A DNA stretch of 64,000 nt from Bacillota bacterium (GCA_023453795.1 JAEXSP010000019.1:62001-126000), one strand, 5' to 3'; shown: positions 1-9,278, counted from the first letter of the stretch. Notes: generated from the sequence alone by a model not told the origin. Made by a program: numbers and translations.

Positions 1-1
1 G

Positions 2-526
2 AGCATAGGAGTATCCGGCGAGAGTAATGCCTTCCTTATTGCTCTTAAGCTTGGTGTGAGCAGCAGGATTATCGAGAGGGCGCATTATATAACCTATGGC
101 GAGAATAAAAAATATAAGCCGGAAGAATTTAATGAAATTATTCAGGTCATTGATAACAATACAGTCGAAGCTCATGTCGAAATCAAAGCTGCTCAGGCAA
201 AAAACATCAAAATGGCTGAACGAAAGGAAAGGGAGAAGAAGCATGCTTCAAAAGGCTTCAAAGAAGGGGACTGTGTAATGATAAGCAGCATGAACCGAAC
301 AGGGATTGTTTGCGAGCCTGAAAATGATAAGGGAGAGGTTGTGGTAATGGTAATGAAAAAGAAACTGAAGATCAACAGCAAAAGGCTGTCACTTTATATA
401 GACAGCAAGGAGCTTTATCCCGACGGCTACGATTATGACATTGTATTCGAATCCAAAGAGAACAGAAAAAAGAGACACACAATGGATCGGAAGCATGTGG
501 AAGGGTTGTCGATTGAGACAAAATGA
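2..526 (+). CDS. MutS2-like ATPase, C-terminal part (5' end outside window)
   Basis: The frame is open from base 2, so the gene starts before the window. It begins with a GVSGESNAF...LGVSSRIIERA segment, which matches the end of the MutS-type ATPase domain where MutS2 proteins normally have GxSNAFEIAxRLGL. A charged helical stretch follows, then a GDCVMISSMNRTGIV segment like the small beta-barrel that follows the ATPase core in MutS2. The protein then ends in a basic tail: no Smr nuclease domain (DxHG motif) follows, so this is a short MutS2-like paralogue rather than full-length MutS2. Its DNA-binding or recombination role is inferred from family only. Confidence 0.75.
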   Translation, partial: SIGVSGESNAFLIALKLGVSSRIIERAHYITYGENKKYKPEEFNEIIQVIDNNTVEAHVEIKAAQAKNIKMAERKEREKKHASKGFKEGDCVMISSMNRTGIVCEPENDKGEVVVMVMKKKLKINSKRLSLYIDSKELYPDGYDYDIVFESKENRKKRHTMDRKHVEGLSIETK

Positions 527-719
527 AATGGTTCAGCCAGCTGGACCAGCCCCGAAATATTTAGAGATTATAATGAAACGATTAGGTAAAGCGTTTTATC
601 ATATGTTATAATCTTAATACTATCGACTTTGGTCAATTTTAATGGAGAATGAATAGCAATCAGATTTACTTTTTCAAGCTGGAATTTTGTGAGATTATAT
701 TACTGTTTGGAGGGTTATT

Positions 720-1016
720 ATGAAGAAAAAGCTTTTACTTTTATCGGCTTTGTCGGTATTATTCCTTGTTTTACTGACCGGATGCGTTCCGGGCGACGGA
801 ACATACTCAACAAATAAACCTGCAGGTTTCTTCTGGGGAATATGGCATGGATGGGTTGCACCTGTTTCACTGGTAATGGGCTTGTTTGACAGGAACATAA
901 GGGTTTATGAGATACACAACACAGGCTGGTGGTACGACTTAGGCTTCTACATAGCTATAATCAGCGGTTTCGGGGGCCTATCTCTTTTCAGGAATAAAAA
1001 AGGAAAAAATAGATAA
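720..1016 (+). CDS. small lipoprotein with C-terminal membrane segment
   Basis: A 98-residue protein starting with a lipoprotein signal peptide (MKKKLLLL..., lipobox LLTGC with Cys near residue 22). A Trp/Gly-rich central part (WGIWHGWVAPVSLVMGLF) and a short hydrophobic segment near the C-terminus follow. The start has GGAGG at 711-715, six bases upstream. I recognise it only as a small clostridial membrane-anchored protein of unknown function. It lies just upstream of an MFS exporter and may be cotranscribed with it (52-base gap). Confidence 0.7.
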   Translation: MKKKLLLLSALSVLFLVLLTGCVPGDGTYSTNKPAGFFWGIWHGWVAPVSLVMGLFDRNIRVYEIHNTGWWYDLGFYIAIISGFGGLSLFRNKKGKNR

Positions 1017-1068
1017 TAATGCGGAGAAGGTTGAATACTTTCCTAAAAAAATAAGAACGGGAGATTTT

Positions 1069-2301
1069 ATGAAAGATCAATGGAAAAATAATATTGTTTT
1101 ATTCTTACTAAGCCAGACCATATCTCTGTTTGGTTCATCACTGGTACAATATGCGATTACCTGGTACATAACGCTCAATACCAAGTCAGGTATTATGATG
1201 ACAATTTCAATCATATGCGGGTTTCTCCCGACTTTTTTCCTCTCACCGTTTGCCGGAGTTTGGGCAGACCGCTATAACAGAAAAATACTGATTGTATTGT
1301 CAGATTCCTTTATTGCAATAGTGACTTTATTCATGGCTGTCCTGTTTTTTATCGGCTATGATTCAATAGTGCTTTTATTTGTGATTTCTGTATTAAGAGC
1401 ATTAGGAACCGGGGTTCAAACCCCTGCAATCGGAGCTTTCCTTCCGCAAATTGTTCCGCAAGAGCAGCTGACAAAAATAAATGGCCTCAACGGAAGCATT
1501 CAAGCACTTGTTATGTTGGTTTCTCCGATGGTAAGCGGTTTTCTTCTTAGTATGTCGAGCATCGGAAACATTTTCTTGATTGATGTCATTACAGCAGCGA
1601 TTGCTGTATCCGTTATGCTCTGCTTCCTTAAAGTGCCTGCTCATGCAAAAGCATTAGCTAAAGAAAAGATCAACTACTTTAACGACTTGAAGGACGGCAT
1701 CAAATATATAAGCGGTCACGCTTTCGTAAAAAAGTTCTTTATATTTTGCGCCTTTTTCTTCTTCCTTATTTCCCCGTGCGCCTTTCTTACTCCACTGCAG
1801 GTTGCAAGAAGCTTCGGAGAGGACGTATGGAGACTCACAGCGTTAGAGGTCGCCTTTTCCATTGGCATGATTATAGGGGGATTGACTATTGCATCATGGG
1901 GAGGATTTAAAAATAGAGCTTTAACCATGGCTGTTACGGGATTTATCGTAGGCATCTGCACTTTCGGTCTTGGAGTCGTGCCCTCCTTTTGGGTTTACCT
2001 TTTTATTATGGCAGTCATAGGAATTTCTATTCCATTCTTCAATACCCCTTCAACCGTACTGCTCCAGGAAAAGGTTGAGCCTGATTATTTAGGTCGTGTT
2101 TTTGGTGTCCTCAGTATGATTTCCAGCTCAATGATGCCGTTTAGTATGCTTATTTTCGGGCCGGTATCAGATGCTGTCCAAATCGAATGGCTTTTAGTAG
2201 GGACAGGGATTGCCTTGTTTGCCTTAGCCTTCTTCATCATAGGCAGTAAGGATCTTATTGAAGCAGGTAAACCAATGGAAACCGAAGTTCAGACGGAATG
2301 A
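1069..2301 (+). CDS. MFS efflux transporter (MFS_3 / macrolide-exporter type)
   Basis: A 410-residue polytopic protein of about 12 membrane segments. After the second helix it has the MFS loop 2-3 signature (GVWADRYNRKILIV), and it starts with the WKNNIVLFLLSQTISLFGSSLVQYA-like region typical of MFS_3 / Mef-type exporters. Family knowledge suggests proton-driven export of a drug or siderophore-like compound; the substrate cannot be told from sequence. A bidirectional terminator follows directly. Confidence 0.85.
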   Translation: MKDQWKNNIVLFLLSQTISLFGSSLVQYAITWYITLNTKSGIMMTISIICGFLPTFFLSPFAGVWADRYNRKILIVLSDSFIAIVTLFMAVLFFIGYDSIVLLFVISVLRALGTGVQTPAIGAFLPQIVPQEQLTKINGLNGSIQALVMLVSPMVSGFLLSMSSIGNIFLIDVITAAIAVSVMLCFLKVPAHAKALAKEKINYFNDLKDGIKYISGHAFVKKFFIFCAFFFFLISPCAFLTPLQVARSFGEDVWRLTALEVAFSIGMIIGGLTIASWGGFKNRALTMAVTGFIVGICTFGLGVVPSFWVYLFIMAVIGISIPFFNTPSTVLLQEKVEPDYLGRVFGVLSMISSSMMPFSMLIFGPVSDAVQIEWLLVGTGIALFALAFFIIGSKDLIEAGKPMETEVQTE

Positions 2302-2321
2302 AGCCATACACTTTATGACAA

Positions 2322-2353
2322 AAGGGTGCTGTAATTTATCAGGCACCTTTTTT
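2322..2353. terminator. bidirectional intrinsic terminator
   Basis: GGGTGC ... GGCACC stem followed by seven T on the plus strand and TTTTGT on the minus strand. It lies between the convergent MFS and phosphoesterase genes and can serve both. Confidence 0.7.
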
Positions 2354-2360
2354 TACCGGG

Positions 2361-3503
2361 CTATTTAAATTTTATATTGATGCTGACGATTTCGGAATTG
2401 CTGCCCGTTCTGATAGGCGGGCCCCAAGTTCCGGCGCCGCTGGAGACAATCAGCTGGAAATTCCCTCTGTGAAGGTATCCCCAATCTTTATCAAATATAA
2501 ATCTGTCAATGATTCTTTGAGGGAAGAGCTGTCCTCCGTGGGTATGGCCGGATAATTGAAGATCTACACCGTTTTTCTCCGGTTCATCCAGTTTTACCGG
2601 CTGATGATCCATTTCAATTATCGGAAGCGACTTGTCCAACCCATTCATAATCTGCTCAAGGCTTTTACGATTTTTGTTTGACCGGTCTTCACGACCTACG
2701 ATATAAAAGCTGTCGGCTATTTTTACATATTGATCCCGTAAAACTTGAATGGAGCCTTTTTCAAAATTGCTGACGATGTCGGAAATTTTACTTCCATAAT
2801 ACTCGTGATTGCCAAGAACAGCATAGACTCCATACTTCGGATGAAGCTTTCTGAAGGTCTCAGCCATATTTTGTTTTACGTACGGCTCAATGACATCGTC
2901 GATATTATCACCGGCGATCAGGACTAAATCGGGATTAAGGGCATTTATTTTCTCAACAATGCCTTCCAATCGCTTCTTATTTACGATGTTGCCCAAATGC
3001 GTATCTGATATCAATGCGACCTTCAAACTCTTTAGTTGTCCTGCCTTCTTCGGAATATCAATATCATAATGATTGATTTTGACATTTACTGCCTGCAGAG
3101 TTCCAAGTAACATTGTAGTACCGATTATCAGCAGCAGAGCTGCTCCGACTATAAAATTACTGAAATGGCTGCTATAAGACATCCATTGAGGCTTAAAGCC
3201 AAATAAACGGGATAAAAGTCTTGTAATATCCAATAAGCCGAGAAGGATTAGTGCGTAGATCATAACTGCCATCCAGTAAGCACCGATTAAAGTTATTATA
3301 TTGCCGACAAACTGCGGAATATAATCATTTAATAATCGTGCAATCAAGTAGGATACAGCTATAAACCAAAAGAATACCCAATAAACCTTGTTGTTCAGGA
3401 ATGGTACCATATTTCCCAACAGCTGCCATCCCCTTAAACCGATATAGAAATTCGCCAAACCATATATTGAAATAAATAAAACAATTGCAAGTACTATCAA
3501 CAA
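2361..3503 (-). CDS. membrane-anchored calcineurin-like metallophosphoesterase (YkuE type)
   Basis: Four or so N-terminal membrane segments (first ~150 residues) precede a metallophosphoesterase domain. The metal-binding motifs appear in order: SDTHLGN, GDNIDD, GNHEYYG and GHTHGGQ. The longer open frame starts at 3536, but AGGAGG lies inside it, nine bases upstream of a TTG at 3503. I therefore take that TTG as the start, giving about 380 residues. Family members (YkuE-like) are metal-dependent phosphoesterases, probably acting on lipid or nucleotide phosphoesters at the membrane; the real substrate is unknown. Confidence 0.85.
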   Translation of the reverse strand: MLIVLAIVLFISIYGLANFYIGLRGWQLLGNMVPFLNNKVYWVFFWFIAVSYLIARLLNDYIPQFVGNIITLIGAYWMAVMIYALILLGLLDITRLLSRLFGFKPQWMSYSSHFSNFIVGAALLLIIGTTMLLGTLQAVNVKINHYDIDIPKKAGQLKSLKVALISDTHLGNIVNKKRLEGIVEKINALNPDLVLIAGDNIDDVIEPYVKQNMAETFRKLHPKYGVYAVLGNHEYYGSKISDIVSNFEKGSIQVLRDQYVKIADSFYIVGREDRSNKNRKSLEQIMNGLDKSLPIIEMDHQPVKLDEPEKNGVDLQLSGHTHGGQLFPQRIIDRFIFDKDWGYLHRGNFQLIVSSGAGTWGPPIRTGSNSEIVSINIKFK

Positions 3504-3715
3504 TTTCGTTTTCCTCCTGCTATAAGTTATGTGCAAAGTTGAATAATTTATTATAAATTTTAACCTTTATTCATACAAAAATCCAGCAAACAAAATAATT
3601 ATACTAATAAATTTTCTTAACATATTACATAAACTTAAGTCGATTATTATTTGTAACACTATCAAATTAATACTCATACTATGTAATTAGCTATTAACTA
3701 TAGGAGGAGTTCATC

Positions 3716-3835
3716 ATGGCAGAACGCGGCAATTTATTCGGCGGTTTCGGCGATCCCGCAATATTGTTCTTTATTTTGGTATTCTTGTTATTATTCTGGG
3801 GTTGTACAGGGCCTGCATGTAACAATGACTGCTAG
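3716..3835 (+). CDS. tiny hydrophobic YjcZ-like protein 1
   Basis: A 39-residue frame with a perfect TAGGAGGAG ribosome binding site. It reads MAERGNLFGGFGDP, then one hydrophobic helix, then a short cysteine-containing tail (CTGPACNNDC). The next gene encodes a similar protein with the same MAE...R start, Gly/Phe-rich head and CNNC-type tail, so the pair looks like a duplication. Size and layout recall the YjcZ family of small sporulation-associated membrane proteins. A CATACTA sequence at 3677-3683 resembles a sigma-F/G -10 element but no convincing -35 is visible. Confidence 0.65.
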   Translation: MAERGNLFGGFGDPAILFFILVFLLLFWGCTGPACNNDC

Positions 3836-3884
3836 TGGGTTGATAAACACTATGCCAGCAAAAAGTAAAGGGGAGTGTTGATAG

Positions 3885-4019
3885 ATGGCAGAGGACAGAG
3901 GAGGAGTTTTTTTCGGTTTCGGTCAGAATTGGATTTGGATTATAATAATTATTTTGGCTATTATATTCCTGTTTCCAATGTTTGGCTTCGGAGGTTCCAA
4001 TTGTAACAATTGCTGTTAA
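3885..4019 (+). CDS. tiny hydrophobic YjcZ-like protein 2
   Basis: A 44-residue frame preceded by GGGGAG. It has a Gly/Phe-rich head, a long isoleucine-rich membrane helix and a C-terminal SNCNNCC tail. It is paralogous in layout to the gene just upstream. The pair precedes the spoVA operon, which fits a spore-envelope role, but that is inference. A terminator follows. Confidence 0.65.
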   Translation: MAEDRGGVFFGFGQNWIWIIIIILAIIFLFPMFGFGGSNCNNCC

Positions 4020-4067
4020 GAGTTATATATCATGGAAAGCATACTTAAAAACTTATAGTAATTATAA

Positions 4068-4098
4068 AACCTTGTTAAATTGCAGGGTTTTTTTTTAT
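4068..4098 (+). terminator. intrinsic terminator after the small-protein pair
   Basis: AACCTTG ... GCAGGGTT stem followed by nine T. Confidence 0.65.
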
Positions 4099-4220
4099 GT
4101 TACGATATTTTAGAGCCTTCTTCCATGATATCCCTAGTTTTATAATGAATGAAACAAATGAATATAAGCAAGAATAAACAAGAATGAAAAAGGTAATTCG
4201 ATATTTTAAAGGTGGTTTTT

Positions 4221-4694
4221 ATGCCTAAGAATAATAAAAAACCTACACCGGAACAAAAGCAGTATCAGGATCTGGCAAAGACAGATGAACCCAAGCGTCC
4301 TATAGTAACCAATTGTATAAGGGCATTTTTTGTCGGCGGACTAATCTGTGTATTTGGTCAGGCATTGCAGCTGATGTTCATCAATCTGTTTAAGTTTACG
4401 GAAGAAACAGCTGGAAATCCTACTTCAGCAACGCTAATCATAATTTCAGTGCTTTTAACCGGCCTGGGAGTCTATGATCACATAGCACAATGGGGCGGAG
4501 CCGGAACAGCTGTGCCTGTGACAGGCTTCGCTAATACTATTGCTTCAGCCGCTATTGAGCATAAGAGCGAGGGATATGTACTTGGAGTAGGCGGGAACAT
4601 GTTCAAGATAGCAGGACCGGTTATTGTATATGGTGTGTTTTCGGCATTTGTAGTTGCAATTGTCAGATTAATTTTTAAAGCTTTGGGTGTGTGA
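4221..4694 (+). CDS. spoVAC: stage V sporulation protein AC
   Basis: A 157-residue membrane protein of the SpoVAC family. It is part of the SpoVA channel that moves dipicolinic acid into the forespore and out at germination. Visible features are a charged N-terminus, NCIRAFFVGGLICVFGQ, and a GGAGTAVPVTGFANT segment shared with SpoVAE. The open frame extends upstream to a GTG at 4212, but AAAGGTGG at 4208-4215 points to the ATG at 4221. The stop is four bases before the spoVAD start. Confidence 0.93.
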   Translation: MPKNNKKPTPEQKQYQDLAKTDEPKRPIVTNCIRAFFVGGLICVFGQALQLMFINLFKFTEETAGNPTSATLIIISVLLTGLGVYDHIAQWGGAGTAVPVTGFANTIASAAIEHKSEGYVLGVGGNMFKIAGPVIVYGVFSAFVVAIVRLIFKALGV

Positions 4695-4698
4695 TTAT

Positions 4699-5700
4699 AT
4701 GTTAAAAGGAACCAGAACTTGGATTTATGAATCGAAGCCTGTTATAATCGGATCTGCTGCGGTTGGAGGTCCTTTTGAGGCTAAGGGCAATTTGTCATCC
4801 GATTTTGATATTCTCCATGATGATATATGGCTTGGACAGGAAAGCTTCGAAAAGGCAGAACAGCAGCTTTTGGAAGAAGCGTGCACTACAGCCGTTAATA
4901 AAGCAGGAGTTAAGAAGGAGGATGTACGCTTTTTCTTTTGCGGTGATTTAATTAACCAGATAATACCCAGCAGTTTCACTGCTCGTGCGCTTTCTATACC
5001 TTTTTTCGGCCTTTACGGTGCGTGTTCAAGCTCAATGGAAGGCTTGGCGCTTGCTGCTCAAATAGTGGATTCAAACTTTGCTCCAAATGCCCTGGTTGCA
5101 ACGTCCAGCCATAACGGTGCTTCAGAGAAGCAATACAGATATCCCACGGAATACGGCGCTCAAAAGCCTCCGACAGCACAGTGGACTGTAACCGGAGCAG
5201 GATCGGCATTAATAGCCAAACAGGGTATGGGCCCGAAAATAACCTCAGCAACAATAGGAAAAGTTATAGATATGGGTATTAAAGACCCATTTAACATGGG
5301 GGCAGCAATGGCGCCGGCAGCAGTAGATACAATTCAAGCCCATTTTTCCGATATGGGGCTGGATGCTTCAGCTTATGATATCATTGCCACAGGCGATCTT
5401 GGTGAAGTAGGCCATAAAATAGCAGGGGATATGTTCATTAAAAACGGTGTGAATATTCCTGCTGAAAAATTTACTGATTGCGGAATTCTGATATATAAAA
5501 AGGATCAGCCTGTTTTTTCCGGCGGAAGCGGTTGCGGCTGCTGTGCGACAACAACCTTTGGACATTTTCTTAACAGACTGCGCAGAGGCGAAATTAAAAA
5601 AATACTGATCGTTGCCACCGGTGCGCTGCTGTCGCCTATGTCGTACCAGCAGAAGGAAACTATCCCATGTATAGCTCATGCTATATCTATTGAAATGTAG
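4699..5700 (+). CDS. spoVAD: stage V sporulation protein AD
   Basis: 333 residues with a thiolase/ketosynthase-like fold. SpoVAD is the soluble dipicolinate-binding subunit of the SpoVA complex. Recognisable stretches are GACSSSMEGLALAA, ATSSHNGASEKQYRYPTE and the cysteine-rich GGSGCGCCA near the C-terminus. The ATG at 4699 is preferred over the in-frame GTG at 4687 because GGGTG at 4685-4689 then has normal spacing and the length fits the family. It lies between spoVAC and spoVAE in the usual operon order. Confidence 0.93.
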   Translation: MLKGTRTWIYESKPVIIGSAAVGGPFEAKGNLSSDFDILHDDIWLGQESFEKAEQQLLEEACTTAVNKAGVKKEDVRFFFCGDLINQIIPSSFTARALSIPFFGLYGACSSSMEGLALAAQIVDSNFAPNALVATSSHNGASEKQYRYPTEYGAQKPPTAQWTVTGAGSALIAKQGMGPKITSATIGKVIDMGIKDPFNMGAAMAPAAVDTIQAHFSDMGLDASAYDIIATGDLGEVGHKIAGDMFIKNGVNIPAEKFTDCGILIYKKDQPVFSGGSGCGCCATTTFGHFLNRLRRGEIKKILIVATGALLSPMSYQQKETIPCIAHAISIEM

Positions 5701-5714
5701 AAAGGATGATTTTA

Positions 5715-6068
5715 TTGGATAAGTTCATTTGGGCGTTTCTTGTAGGCGGTGCCATTTGTGTCTTGGGACAGCTTCTTATGGATGGACTGAGACTTACTCC
5801 GGCACACACAATGTGTACAATGGTAGTTGGCGGTGCCATACTTGGTGGAATGGGATTATATCAACCGTTGATTAAATTTGCGGGTGCAGGTGCTACCGTA
5901 CCCATAAGCAGTTTTGGAAACTCTCTTGTTAAAGGTGCTCTTCAGGAGGCTCAAAGGGATGGAGTTATTGGAGTATTGACAGGGATATTTGAGATTACAA
6001 GCGCAGGAATATCCTCCGCAATAATTTTCGGTTTTTTTGCAGCGCTGGTTTTCAGGCCAAAGGGATAA
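5715..6068 (+). CDS. spoVAE: stage V sporulation protein AE
   Basis: 117 residues, three to four membrane helices, homologous to SpoVAC in the AGATVPISSFGNSLVKG region. The frame begins at an ATG at 5706, but AAAGG directly abuts it. The TTG at 5715 has nine-base spacing and gives the typical start MDKFIWAFLVGGAICVLGQ. It is the third gene of the spoVA operon for dipicolinate transport. Confidence 0.92.
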   Translation: MDKFIWAFLVGGAICVLGQLLMDGLRLTPAHTMCTMVVGGAILGGMGLYQPLIKFAGAGATVPISSFGNSLVKGALQEAQRDGVIGVLTGIFEITSAGISSAIIFGFFAALVFRPKG

Positions 6069-6086
6069 AATTCAGGGAGGTGACCT

Positions 6087-6320
6087 ATGAGTCAAAAACA
6101 GGCCTTTGATAAAATAAATAAAATGCTTGAAGAAACTGATTATCCTGTTAAAATTACGAGTCTGGCCGATTTGGATGATTTCCTTCTTGACGATGACAAC
6201 AGAAGATTAAGCCAATACGAAGCTATCGGCAGAATCTATGATGATCTCAGAGGCAAGCCCGAGATTGACAGGTATAATGATGCATCAATTATTAAGGACG
6301 AGGAACAGGTAAAACAGTAA
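6087..6320 (+). CDS. small acidic hypothetical protein downstream of spoVA
   Basis: 77 residues, soluble, acidic and helical, with a clear GGGAGGTGA ribosome binding site 18 bases after spoVAE. It is therefore probably the last gene of the operon. I do not recognise the family; there is no membrane segment and no cysteine. Confidence 0.7.
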   Translation: MSQKQAFDKINKMLEETDYPVKITSLADLDDFLLDDDNRRLSQYEAIGRIYDDLRGKPEIDRYNDASIIKDEEQVKQ

Positions 6321-6338
6321 ATTGTTTTACCTGTTCAA
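6303..6338. terminator. palindromic terminator between convergent genes
   Basis: ACAGGTAAAAC ... GTTTTACCTGT stem, about 11 bp, overlapping the end of the upstream gene. It lacks a strong T-run but sits between convergent genes. Confidence 0.5.
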
Positions 6339-7070
6339 TTCATTTAGGTAATGAGTTTCTTCTCTTAGCATATGGTCAGGTATTAGTGGCTTTATAATGC
6401 CAAGTATCCTGCAATCACCGGATAACTGCCTTAATTTTTCAAGATATGAAATAAATTCGTTCATTACTTTAACTACCTCTTCATTGAGGTATGACAGATG
6501 GCCGTTTTCAAGGCCGGTTCTAACCAGCATTGTCCCTAATTCCTCTGATTTGATGGATAGGTTGGTGAATCTTTTTTCAAAGCTTCTGGCCTCATTAATT
6601 AATGTTTTTTCGGTCGGATCAAGGTCAGCCGCCAGTATTGCAGCATGTCCTGATGCATCTACAAGCCAAATTCTATGAAGATTGAATATATCGATTATTG
6701 TTTTATTCTTAGTCCCATATGGTATTTCAGTAAGTGTCCTATAAAAGTCCATTGCTTCATTGATCATGTGATTATAAAAAGTAGGAGTAAGACTTGTATT
6801 TAAACCACATTGCAGGAGTCTTGCAAGCAGAAGCCTTTTAAAATTGATGAAACCTGTTAAGGTATTGACGCATTCATTGATAATAGGCTGTAAATCCGCT
6901 TTGTTAGATAAATTCAGTGATACTTCATGCAGCTGTGAAAACCTTTCTTTATAATATGCCGAATATTGAATAGCTTCCTGTTCATTATATGAAAGTGATG
7001 TTAAGATGAATTCTCCGTGATCCCTCATGATTCCTGTCCAAAATCGGATTTCTTCCAAAAAATCAATCAT
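6327..7070 (-). CDS. DUF2935 helical-bundle protein
   Basis: A 247-residue helical protein opening with EIRFWTGIMRDHGEFI, the hallmark of the DUF2935 family (two four-helix repeats). A second copy of the pattern occurs at IFNLHRIWLVDASGHAAILAADLDPTEK. Acidic and histidine residues spaced along the helices suggest a metal-binding bundle; the function in spore-formers is unknown. It is monocistronic on the minus strand. Confidence 0.75.
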   Translation of the reverse strand: MIDFLEEIRFWTGIMRDHGEFILTSLSYNEQEAIQYSAYYKERFSQLHEVSLNLSNKADLQPIINECVNTLTGFINFKRLLLARLLQCGLNTSLTPTFYNHMINEAMDFYRTLTEIPYGTKNKTIIDIFNLHRIWLVDASGHAAILAADLDPTEKTLINEARSFEKRFTNLSIKSEELGTMLVRTGLENGHLSYLNEEVVKVMNEFISYLEKLRQLSGDCRILGIIKPLIPDHMLREETHYLNELNR

Positions 7071-7211
7071 ATTTAATGCCTCCTCTAGTTACCATAGTAT
7101 GGAGAATGTACATATGAGGTTACATAATACGCTTTTTTGTAAGTAACTTATTTAAGTGTTTCTTAATATGATATATGGTAATAGTTTTACATAAATTTGG
7201 AGGGAATGAGG

Positions 7212-8984
7212 GTGTTTTTCAGGAATAGATTGAAGATCATAAAAGGCAAAGTTATTGACGTATCTACGGCAGAATGTCCATTAACAGGCATAAAGATTAA
7301 TCTCTATGCTGTAAGGGATGTAAAATTACATCAGGATGAAGAGGAAGCAGTTAAACTGGTTGATAAAAAACATATCTTTACCGCTAAAACAGATAAAAAC
7401 GGAGAATTTCTCTTTATATTGAGGGATGGAACCTATTCACTAAATGTTGATGTTTCATCACTACCTGATGGAAAATGCATTAATAATGCGGGTAAAGTCA
7501 TCAGGAACAGAGATTTCGAATATGTCTCGTTTAAGATAAATGATTTTAAGCTGCCGGACAGGGAAGCAATCCAAAGCCAAAATACTGCAAACCATCTGTC
7601 AACTATTGAAAAGATAATGCATTCAAGAAACATGGGAGAAATAGATGATAAAGAAAAAATCCAGTATTTATTGAAGGTATTGTTCAATAATAGGAATTCG
7701 GACAATGCCTATCAATCAAAGATTCCGGATAAAAGCGGGACAACTGCTGTCGAAGAGGTTTATAGATATATTGAAAGTGAAAATGCCGACTCCGGTATTT
7801 TAAACTCGGCAAAAAGATTACTCGGCTCGCATATACCATCCTTAGACAAAAATTACATAAGTCCCTCCGGATATTTCAACATTCATTACACCTTAGCAGG
7901 GCCAAACGCAGTCACAGTGCAGTCAGGCAGCCGTAAATCCGTTCCGTCCTATATAAAAGAAATCGGTGTTGCATTTGATAAGGCCAAGAACATAACCTGC
8001 GGTGTAAGGGGGTTCAGAGAACCTGTACTGGAAGCAGGGATAAATACTTATGATGTCTATGTAATAGACCTTATGGGCAAGTACGGAATTACACTCCCAA
8101 GAAATTTCTACTTACAGAAGTCAGGAAGCAGAACAGCTTCAAGCTATATATGCATAGACAACAGCTATTCAAAATCCAAGGGCTTTCAAAAGAGCAGGGA
8201 AGACTGCATGAGCGTCACAGCAGCACATGAATTTTTTCACTCTGTGCAATATGCCTACAACTATGATGCCGATTCATGGTGGAAGGAAGCGTCTGCTACC
8301 TGGAATGAGGATGAGGTTTATAGAGGCATCAATGATTATATACGATATTTGAACTCATATTTTTCTGCGCCTTATAGGCCGCTTGACAAAAGCAGCTACA
8401 GCGGGGTTGTTTTTGTAAAATATCTTTCTGAGTACTGCGGAGGGTATAATATTGTTAAAAACATATGGGAAACCCAATCAAAAGGCATCCTCAACAGTAT
8501 TGAGGCTATTGACAGAGCATTAAAGGAAAGCACGGAAGGACAAGACTTAAGTCAGGTATTCAGCCGATTTGCAGCATTTAATATAAATCCGGCACAATAT
8601 TATAATGAAGGAAAGCTTTGGAATGCAGAGGTTTTACTGAACAATTCCCATAAAGAATACCCTGTTTCCGTCAACTCCGGAAAAATGGAGCATCTTTCAT
8701 CGAATTATATTTCTTTCGAGGCTTCCGATCATGGAAATAAACCGCTGAAAATAGTTGTTTCCAATGCTTCACAAGGTAAATGCGGATTTAAGCTGCAAAA
8801 AAGGAAAAAAGCAGACAAGAGCTACCAAATGACCGATATAAACATCGATCGCACTTACAGTGAAGCCGAAATAACCGTAAAGAATTTCGGGAAGGTTTAC
8901 GACCGGATATGCCTTATACCATGCAGTCTGGAATTTACGAAAGACATATCAGCTTACAGTTATTCTGCACAGCCGGATGAGTGA
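7212..8984 (+). CDS. putative zinc metalloprotease (MXAN_6640-like) with N-terminal Ig-like domain
   Basis: About 590 residues. The N-terminal ~90 residues resemble a carboxypeptidase-regulatory/SpaA-type beta-sandwich (KGKVIDVSTAECPLTGIKIN ... TDKNGEFLF). The core carries AAHEFFHSVQYAY followed by WWKEASATWNEDEVY. This HExxH-type zinc motif with a downstream Trp/Glu segment is typical of MXAN_6640-type putative proteases. There is no obvious signal peptide. GGAGGG at 7199-7204 fits the GTG at 7212 (seven bases) better than the ATG at 7206 (one base). Substrate unknown. Confidence 0.65.
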   Translation: MFFRNRLKIIKGKVIDVSTAECPLTGIKINLYAVRDVKLHQDEEEAVKLVDKKHIFTAKTDKNGEFLFILRDGTYSLNVDVSSLPDGKCINNAGKVIRNRDFEYVSFKINDFKLPDREAIQSQNTANHLSTIEKIMHSRNMGEIDDKEKIQYLLKVLFNNRNSDNAYQSKIPDKSGTTAVEEVYRYIESENADSGILNSAKRLLGSHIPSLDKNYISPSGYFNIHYTLAGPNAVTVQSGSRKSVPSYIKEIGVAFDKAKNITCGVRGFREPVLEAGINTYDVYVIDLMGKYGITLPRNFYLQKSGSRTASSYICIDNSYSKSKGFQKSREDCMSVTAAHEFFHSVQYAYNYDADSWWKEASATWNEDEVYRGINDYIRYLNSYFSAPYRPLDKSSYSGVVFVKYLSEYCGGYNIVKNIWETQSKGILNSIEAIDRALKESTEGQDLSQVFSRFAAFNINPAQYYNEGKLWNAEVLLNNSHKEYPVSVNSGKMEHLSSNYISFEASDHGNKPLKIVVSNASQGKCGFKLQKRKKADKSYQMTDINIDRTYSEAEITVKNFGKVYDRICLIPCSLEFTKDISAYSYSAQPDE

Positions 8985-9062
8985 TTGTTTATTGAAAAAA
9001 ATATTCAAAGTATACAATGAAGCTTTCTACAAATAATAAAAAATAAAAGTGGAGGGCGAACT

Positions 9063-9278
9063 ATGAAAGCAAACAAATTTGTTATTTCCGAATTCAATGA
9101 TTTTAACAAGATATCTGATATTGAGAAAACGATACATTCACATTCCGGAATCAATGCTGTGAGGGTTGATATGCAGGCAAGCACGGTTACGGTTGATTAT
9201 GACGAGGGCAGATATACCGAAGGCGACATAAAGAATTTTGTTTCACAAGCAGGCTTGAAGGTAATTCAAATCAAATAA
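9063..9278 (+). CDS. HMA-fold protein lacking the metal-binding CxxC
   Basis: 71 residues with the beta-alpha-beta-beta-alpha-beta pattern of heavy-metal-associated domains (IEKTIHSHSGINAVRVDMQASTVTVDYDEG). It has no cysteine at all, so it cannot bind Cu(I) the usual way. It has a strong GTGGAGGGCG ribosome binding site and is followed by a terminator, so it is a stand-alone gene. It may be a structural or heme/metal-independent relative. Confidence 0.65.
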   Translation: MKANKFVISEFNDFNKISDIEKTIHSHSGINAVRVDMQASTVTVDYDEGRYTEGDIKNFVSQAGLKVIQIK

